IMG/VR virus record: IMGVR_UViG_3300031539_000310
Span: 1 to 24,130 of that record
Source: a virus
DNA length: 24,130 bases
Strand: one strand, 5' to 3'
Shown here: piece after piece, positions 19,667 to 24,130 of the stretch
Numbering within the stretch: position 1 is the first letter of the stretch
How the letters are laid out: every line of letters starts with the position of its first letter
Program-made: the position numbers and the translations under genes
Notes under the pieces: model-generated
Seen by the model: only the letters and a program-made list of their open reading frames with translations
Databases searched by the model: none
Told to the model about the DNA's origin: nothing

Positions 19667-19824
19667 ACTGCTCTCATTGCCAACGCTCAATCAACAAAGG
19701 ATGCGAGCACAAGCACGGGCGCCTGACGCTCTGCCACGGATGCAACCGGCGGGCACACGATCCAGTGTGGCAGGCAATCGAGAAGATCGAGCGGCGGCTG
19801 AGTGAGTTGGAGAAAGAGCGATGA
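19663..19824 (+). CDS. 53-residue zinc-finger protein
   Basis: GTG start at 19663 overlaps the previous stop (GTGA). Ligands: C3/C6 (NCSHC), C14, H16/H18, C24/C27 (LCHGCN). The C-terminus is a charged coiled-coil segment (IEKIERRLSELEKE). Probably a small DNA- or protein-binding zinc protein. Too short for a firm family. Confidence 0.65.
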   Translation: MNCSHCQRSINKGCEHKHGRLTLCHGCNRRAHDPVWQAIEKIERRLSELEKER

Positions 19825-20033
19825 TGAACCGTACGTTTGGCCCGAAAAAGGCAGATCACCCGTCCGTTGGCGATAAGTGCCCCATTTGCGGGGAGCCATT
19901 TAGGGTAGGTGACTACACAACGCTCATAGAAATGGGCGCGAACAACCCGGAGAACATGCGCAGGCAGCGCGACGATCTGCCGTACAACGCGGTCGCCAGA
20001 GAAGTGCATGCCGAGTGCAGGGAGAAGCAATGA
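19821..20033 (+). CDS. 70-residue CxxC/HxxC zinc protein
   Basis: ATGA overlap with the gene before. C20-x2-C23 in KCPICGEPF and H63-x2-C66 in EVHAEC, a zinc-ribbon layout often seen in phage hypothetical proteins ('CPIC...VHxxC'). The next, broken gene starts within its stop. Confidence 0.68.
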   Translation: MMNRTFGPKKADHPSVGDKCPICGEPFRVGDYTTLIEMGANNPENMRRQRDDLPYNAVAREVHAECREKQ

Positions 20034-20149
20034 CCGAGCCGCGCGTCTGCCTGTGATGCAACGAGGAGTTCCGGTCGCGCGGCCCGCACAATCGCATTTG
20101 CCCGCGCTGCACGAAAGCGACGAGGAAACAGGCAAGAAAGAGAACGTGA
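20030..20149 (+). pseudogene. Zinc-ribbon gene interrupted by an in-frame TGA
   Basis: The ATG at 20030 overlaps the previous stop by ATGA. Codon 9 (20054-20056) is TGA. Reading through, the frame continues to a TGA at 20147. The cysteines C7-x2-C10-x13-C24-x2-C27 and the core GPHNRIC match the intact gene at 17610 exactly in spacing. The TGA falls at the second residue inside the first CxxC pair. One base change (CGA or TGG to TGA) would restore it. It is either a fresh nonsense mutation or a readthrough gene. Confidence 0.75.
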
Positions 20150-20152
20150 GCA

Positions 20153-20509
20153 ATGCAGCAAATAATACTCTCTCCCCTCGATGTGGCTGAATCGAATATC
20201 GAGAACTTCAGACAGAACAAACTGCGTTATGTCGAACGCGATTTGCGGGATTTGTGCGGTGTGCCGGCTGAAACGACTCGACTGATTCTCCGCGCCCGGG
20301 GCATTGAGAAATGGATAGCCAACCGGCGGGACTTCATTCATCTGAAGAATGAACTCAAGGATTGCATTAGAGAGGCTAACGAACGAATACCACAACTTCG
20401 CGGGGCGGACAGGCAGCGCGCGGTCGGGCAGATGGAGGGCATGATGTTTGCCCGCGCAGCCATACGAAGCATTTGTCATTCGTCGAGGTTTAGGCCGGAA
20501 ACCGAGTAA
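20153..20509 (+). CDS. Unrecognised helical protein
   Basis: 118 residues, ATG four bases after the end of the interrupted gene, with a weak ribosome site. Almost wholly helical and basic (AESNIENFRQNKLRYVERDL, IHLKNELKDCIREANERIPQ). No family recognised. Confidence 0.6.
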   Translation: MQQIILSPLDVAESNIENFRQNKLRYVERDLRDLCGVPAETTRLILRARGIEKWIANRRDFIHLKNELKDCIREANERIPQLRGADRQRAVGQMEGMMFARAAIRSICHSSRFRPETE

Positions 20510-20648
20510 GAGGACGTGAGCAATGGACATGAGCGGCGATAGCAGAGACATGCGCTACACGATTGGGCAGGAACACGCGGCGGACAGGCGCGCGGTGCTG
20601 AACACGTCGCCGAGAAACATAGAACATGGCGATAAAAAGGAGAAGCAA

Positions 20649-20873
20649 ATGAGCGAGACGAACGGAATTGGCGAGTTGACCGCCGCCCGCGACCTGCTAG
20701 GCTGCGTGATCTCGGACGCGGTGCGTGGCGCGATGATGCTGACAAAAGACGGGTATTTCGCCTCCGCCGAGTCGATACGCTGCATCGTGCCCGACCTGAT
20801 GCACGACCACGAGATACTGAGCAGGCAGATCGCCAACGTCGAGAAGATCGAGGCGGAAAAGGGGGAGACATGA
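20649..20873 (+). CDS. Unrecognised small protein
   Basis: 74 residues from the ATG at 20649, which has AAGGAGAAG at good distance. The frame is also open from an ATG at 20523 (after GAGGACGTGAG), which would give 116 residues. That start is possible but its extra part looks unlike a folded protein. Helical, Met-rich, two cysteines. No family recognised. Confidence 0.58.
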   Translation: MSETNGIGELTAARDLLGCVISDAVRGAMMLTKDGYFASAESIRCIVPDLMHDHEILSRQIANVEKIEAEKGET

Positions 20874-21091
20874 CCGCAGTCCAACGTGCATTGCTCGAAG
20901 ATCATCTGTCGGATGCGATCTATCCGCGGAACGGCCAGATCATGGTGGAAACATATTGGGAAAAGGAATTCGCCAAGGCAGGGATCGACATTGGCCTACT
21001 CGTCGATTGCTGCGACGATATGATGTTCGATTATCAGGGCGCCATCCGCGAGTATGAAAAAGCAGTGGCGAGCACGGAGATCAGCAAATGA
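20870..21091 (+). CDS. Unrecognised small protein
   Basis: 73 residues, ATGA overlap. Acidic, with 'GLLVDCCDDMMFDYQG' in the middle. No family recognised. Confidence 0.6.
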   Translation: MTAVQRALLEDHLSDAIYPRNGQIMVETYWEKEFAKAGIDIGLLVDCCDDMMFDYQGAIREYEKAVASTEISK

Positions 21092-21324
21092 GCGAACGCA
21101 AGTACAAGTACTTCACAATCACAGAAGGTTCGTTGAAAGCGGCTGGCAAGCCAGTCTTTGCGATCACCAACAATCGCGGAGCCTACTCCATGGGCACCAT
21201 TTCGTGGTACGCGGGGTGGAAGCAGTATGTGTTTCAGCCACACGCAGGAACCGACTGGTCTGCCGACTGCCTTGCGAACATTATCGCGTTTCTGGGGGAA
21301 GTGAACAAGGAGACCGGCAAATGA
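21088..21324 (+). CDS. Conserved-looking phage protein of unknown role
   Basis: 78 residues, ATGA overlap. The pattern 'GKPVFAITNNRG...MGTISWYAGWKQYVFQP' then 'DCLANIIAFLGEV' resembles a small phage protein seen in many genomes, which starts with a strand, has a WY..W.QYVF core and ends in 'CL..I..F'. Function unknown. Confidence 0.65.
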   Translation: MSERKYKYFTITEGSLKAAGKPVFAITNNRGAYSMGTISWYAGWKQYVFQPHAGTDWSADCLANIIAFLGEVNKETGK

Positions 21325-21536
21325 AACGGGTTGATCGTATCCGCCTTTTCCACGAGCAATTTGGTAACGGGTTCCTCGGCTATGCTGGAGATTGGCGAAC
21401 GAAGGCGGGTGACATTGGGTGGGTCGCCGGTCTATACGCGCGGAAGAAATTCTATGAGGCATTCGGGAAATTCCCCAATGAGTTGCGCGCCGAGTGCAAG
21501 GCAGCGGGGTTTACGGAGCACAAACATGCCAACTGA
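21321..21536 (+). CDS. Unrecognised small protein
   Basis: 71 residues, ATG at 21321 (ATGA overlap). Aromatic-rich (RLFHEQFGNGFLGYAGDW). Overlaps the next gene by 11 bases. No family recognised. Confidence 0.58.
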   Translation: MKRVDRIRLFHEQFGNGFLGYAGDWRTKAGDIGWVAGLYARKKFYEAFGKFPNELRAECKAAGFTEHKHAN

Positions 21537-22404
21537 CATCGAATGGGTGAAGAACGCGGACGGCTCGCAAGGCAGTTCTTGGAACGTCGTCACAGGCTGC
21601 AAGCCCGACTTCCCGTGCTGGCAGAGATGCTATGCGAGAAGAATGGCGCAACGGCTCGCGGGGCGCTACGGCTATCCGCGCGATGACCCCTTTGCGCCGA
21701 CCTTCCATCCTGACAAGCTCGATCAGCCGCTGCACTGGAAGAAGCCGCGCACGATATTCGTGTCCTCGATGGGCGACCTGTTTGCAGATGGGGTGAAACG
21801 GGAATGGCAGGACGCGGTGATTGATGTGATTCTTGCAGACACGCCACATACCTTCATCCTACTCACAAAGCGCGTGAAGGAAGCGGGCGAGTATCTATCA
21901 CGACTGTACCTGCCTGACTTCGGCGAGAGACTTGTCATCGGCACTTCGGTCAGCAACCAGGCGGAGTGGGACGAGCGGGTGCCGTTGCTGTGCTCGATTC
22001 CCGCATGGCGGCGAGTAGTGAGCGTGGAGCCGATGCTCGGCCCGATCGCCCACATGCGCCAGATACGAACCTTTGTTACCGAGGAATACACGGTTGACCC
22101 AGAAATCCACGGCGTGATTTGCGGCTGCGAAACCGGCCCCGGTGCGCGGCCATGTCACCCTGCTTGGATACGATCCCTCCGCGATCAGTGCGTGGCGGCG
22201 GGGGCGAGTTTCTTCTTCAAGAGTTGGGGAGAGTGGATGCCTACCGACCCGGCAACGGACGGATGGGCGCTGGCTGGTTCCCGACTCAAGACTGAACATA
22301 TCGGCGAACAGGAGTTCTATCGCGTCGGCAAGAAGCGTGCTGGCCGCATCCTCGACGGCCGCGAGCATAACGACGTGGCCTGGGGACGAAAGGAGAAGTC
22401 ATGA
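21526..22404 (+). CDS. Gp37/Gp68-family protein (DUF5131)
   Basis: 292 residues from the ATG at 21526; the longer frame upstream belongs to the preceding gene. Family marks in order: SSWNVVTGC (17-25), a cysteine group C25-x5-C31-x3-C35 followed by YA, FVSSMGDLFAD (78-88), LLTKR (112-116), SVEPMLGPI (166-174), CGCETGPGARPC (199-210) and FKSWGEW (231-237). The family is named after mycobacteriophage Gp37/Gp68. It has a TIM-barrel-like, possibly radical-SAM-related look, but its reaction is not established. The usual cysteine spacing in the family is CxxxxxxCxxC. Confidence 0.82.
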   Translation: MPTDIEWVKNADGSQGSSWNVVTGCKPDFPCWQRCYARRMAQRLAGRYGYPRDDPFAPTFHPDKLDQPLHWKKPRTIFVSSMGDLFADGVKREWQDAVIDVILADTPHTFILLTKRVKEAGEYLSRLYLPDFGERLVIGTSVSNQAEWDERVPLLCSIPAWRRVVSVEPMLGPIAHMRQIRTFVTEEYTVDPEIHGVICGCETGPGARPCHPAWIRSLRDQCVAAGASFFFKSWGEWMPTDPATDGWALAGSRLKTEHIGEQEFYRVGKKRAGRILDGREHNDVAWGRKEKS

Positions 22405-22604
22405 CCGACCTCGAACTTGACCGTCTGCGTCGATACACGGACATCCTCTATGCCGAGCGCAAAGCGGCAAAGCGTATCATCGTCGGACTGTTGCTGGAAC
22501 GTGATTGCGAGTGCATGCCGCCGGAACATCCTGATCAGCCTTTGGAGACCTGTTGGCCGTGTCTAGCGCGGCAGTTTCTTGGGCGAAAGGAGAACGCGAA
22601 GTGA
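22401..22604 (+). CDS. Small cysteine-containing protein
   Basis: 67 residues, ATGA overlap with the DUF5131 gene. Helical first half, then C36-x-C38 and C51-x2-C54 (CECMPPEHPDQPLETCWPC) that could bind zinc. No family recognised. Confidence 0.6.
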   Translation: MTDLELDRLRRYTDILYAERKAAKRIIVGLLLERDCECMPPEHPDQPLETCWPCLARQFLGRKENAK

Positions 22605-23041
22605 GTGATGAACTGAACGATCTGGTGATTGGCTTCTATGATGGAGAAGGTGGTGCGATCCCGCTTCTTCCGACTATGCTCGACGAACCCGCCCGCACCT
22701 GGCTTGCGATAGGGCGGAAGGCGAGCGAGGCGAAGGATGACCTGTCACTTGTGGCTGGTGCTATCAAGTGTCAGTTGGACATACACAATGCTTTGCAAGT
22801 TGCCTACGCCGCCGGTCTCGCCTCTCGGCCTACGGGCTATCGGCTGGAGTTGATCGAAGACGCTGACCGTAGAGGGTATTGGGCGATCTGGCTCATGCAC
22901 GGGCAAGAGAAAGAGGCCATCATGGGCGATGCTGGCGAGATCGAAAGTCCACTAGCTGAAATCCAAGACCGCCTCGCCCCCCTCGTCCGCGACCTGAACG
23001 CACAGGTTATCGTGCTGCCGCTGAAGGAGACCCAAGAATGA
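22601..23041 (+). CDS. Unrecognised protein sharing a C-terminal motif with its neighbour
   Basis: 146 residues. GTG at 22601 overlaps the previous stop (GTGA) and follows AAAGGAG. Its last 30 residues (IQDRLAPLVRDLNAQVIVLP) match the end of the next protein. The middle (LELIEDADRRGYWAIWL) also resembles the neighbour's region before that. No family recognised. Probably one of two duplicated modules. Confidence 0.62.
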   Translation: MSDELNDLVIGFYDGEGGAIPLLPTMLDEPARTWLAIGRKASEAKDDLSLVAGAIKCQLDIHNALQVAYAAGLASRPTGYRLELIEDADRRGYWAIWLMHGQEKEAIMGDAGEIESPLAEIQDRLAPLVRDLNAQVIVLPLKETQE

Positions 23042-23376
23042 CTTCCCTTACCTGTGTATCATGCATCCACGAGAAAGCCTGCGATAGAGCGTGGAATTGT
23101 GCCAATGATCGAATGCCGATTTTCCCTTGTCCTCACCGCAAGATTGCCCCTTGCCCAAGCGGATGGAAGGTGGAGATCAGGGAAACATACACGCCAAAAG
23201 ACAAGCCTGCCCTTTGGCACTGGATGGTTTCTGATGACGATATGAAGAACGGTCTATACGGCATTGCCTACTCGCCGGAAGAAGCGAAGACACACCTCGC
23301 CTCTCTGATCTCCGCCCTGAACGCGGAGGTGGTCATCGTGCCGCTCGCCGAGGGCAAGGAGGAGGGCAAGAGGTGA
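23038..23376 (+). CDS. Zinc-binding protein with duplicated C-terminal module
   Basis: 112 residues, ATGA overlap. The first 40 residues carry C6, C9, C15, C21, C31 and C39 (TCVSCIHEKAC, FPCPHRKIAPC), enough for a zinc site. The second part (ASLISALNAEVVIVPLAEG) matches the end of the preceding gene, so this is a related module with a zinc domain added. Function unknown. Confidence 0.65.
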   Translation: MTSLTCVSCIHEKACDRAWNCANDRMPIFPCPHRKIAPCPSGWKVEIRETYTPKDKPALWHWMVSDDDMKNGLYGIAYSPEEAKTHLASLISALNAEVVIVPLAEGKEEGKR

Positions 23377-23774
23377 CAGACCCTAGATTTCCACTCTTCG
23401 GCATTCGTATCGTGGTAGATTCTGAGATGGAACCAGACCAATTTATGATCGTCGGTGCGCATCAGGTTGCGATGCGCGACGGCAAGGGGAAACTCTTGAG
23501 CATCGATATGGAGGAGCTTCAGGCCAGACTGAGGAATGACGGATTCTGTGTTTCCGTGCTTGACGAGCACCCTGAAAAGTATGTGCGCGTTGGAACGGAA
23601 GTGTTTCGGAAACTCAAACGCGAAGCAAAGGAGACCGCCCCAATGATCGCCCTCGAATGGACTGAGGACACAGCAGGCAGGCGAGTCGAGTATCCCCATA
23701 TCGTGCAGGTCAGCCCTGATGACGCGAGAGCGATGGAGAAGTGCCGAGAGAAAAAGGACAAGCAAGATGGTTGA
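23373..23774 (+). CDS. Unrecognised protein
   Basis: 133 residues. GTG start overlaps the previous stop (GTGA). Strand-rich middle (RIVVDSEMEPDQFMIVGAHQ) and a basic helical end. No family recognised. Confidence 0.6.
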   Translation: MTDPRFPLFGIRIVVDSEMEPDQFMIVGAHQVAMRDGKGKLLSIDMEELQARLRNDGFCVSVLDEHPEKYVRVGTEVFRKLKREAKETAPMIALEWTEDTAGRRVEYPHIVQVSPDDARAMEKCREKKDKQDG

Positions 23775-24130
23775 CATTGACCGCCCCGACGACGACATTC
23801 TGGCCGCCACCAGACGCCAGACGCCCCCTGATGATCCCACTGCCATCCCCGCGCTTGAGAAGCTGGCGAGAGAGACGTTCAACAAGCTTCTTGACTGTAG
23901 ACCCATCAAAGATGAGCACGCAAGCATTATTCTCTCCGCCCTCTCCAACCTCGACCGCTGTCATCAGGCCGAGTGCCAAGCATGCCGCACTCTCAGAGAG
24001 CACGAGGACGTGGATTGGGTGGTGAAGCTCAGAGAGAAGGACGCCCAAGTCGCCTACGAGCAAGAGCGAAATGCGAACAACACCGCAATGGCCGAACACA
24101 TGCTTGGCGAGAGGGACGCCGAGATTGCCC
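23767..24130 (+). CDS. Acidic helical protein, C-terminus outside the window
   Basis: ATG at 23767, 8 bases before the previous stop, open to the window end (121 residues visible). Very acidic N-terminus (DIDRPDDD), then helical. Contains C58 or nearby, then CHQAECQAC, which may bind metal. Ends in a charged coiled-coil run (EQERNANNTAMAEHMLGERD). No family recognised. Confidence 0.55.
   Translation, partial: MVDIDRPDDDILAATRRQTPPDDPTAIPALEKLARETFNKLLDCRPIKDEHASIILSALSNLDRCHQAECQACRTLREHEDVDWVVKLREKDAQVAYEQERNANNTAMAEHMLGERDAEIA

Overview
The window looks like part of a tailed double-stranded DNA phage or prophage of a bacterium. It is GC-rich, the genes are tightly packed, most starts carry AAGGAG-type ribosome sites, and the packaging genes (small terminase, large terminase, portal) lie in a typical order. 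I cannot name the host or the phage group. No integrase, sliding clamp, polymerase, major capsid or tail gene is visible, so the genome continues past both ends.

Left arm (1-7629, minus strand). Read from right to left: a strong promoter (7681-7708), small terminase, the ATPase half of large terminase, a 1.75-kb insert, the nuclease half of large terminase, portal, an HNH endonuclease, an FmdB-type zinc protein, and the start of a scaffold-like protein. The insert that separates the two terminase halves holds a small ORF, a lipoprotein, a tRNA-Thr(UGU), an HNH-AP2 homing-type endonuclease and two hairpins. The two halves together make one complete terminase, so this is a gene in pieces.

Central control region (7630-9112). 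About 1.5 kb with no convincing gene separates the two divergent arms. It contains G-quadruplex motifs on both strands, a 14-bp hairpin, several families of short repeats and palindromes (iteron- or operator-like), and a leader RNA candidate (8918-9076). One segment of that leader can pair with three different partners, and it contains an exact copy of tRNA acceptor/T-arm geometry ending in CCA. An origin of replication and an early-gene switch are the likeliest roles, but this is inference.

Right arm (9113-24130, plus strand). More than 40 small genes, mostly unrecognised, many joined by ATGA or GTGA stop/start overlaps. Recognisable ones are a clamp-loader-like AAA+ ATPase, a ParB-domain protein followed by a ParB/DGQHR-like protein, a Gp37/Gp68 (DUF5131) protein and about nine small CxxC zinc-ribbon proteins. 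From 9.1 to 14.1 kb the genes are separated by GC-rich hairpins, two of which show a compensatory base change. A promoter-leader-terminator unit (14836-14995) and two tandem terminator-like hairpins (15699-15871) suggest transcription control by premature termination.

The most unusual stretch is 18955-19429: 475 bases without a gene, holding nested perfect inverted repeats, repeated sequence modules and a three-part switch just before the next start codon. I think it is a large structured non-coding RNA. A small zinc-ribbon gene (20030-20149) is interrupted by an in-frame TGA inside its first CxxC motif.
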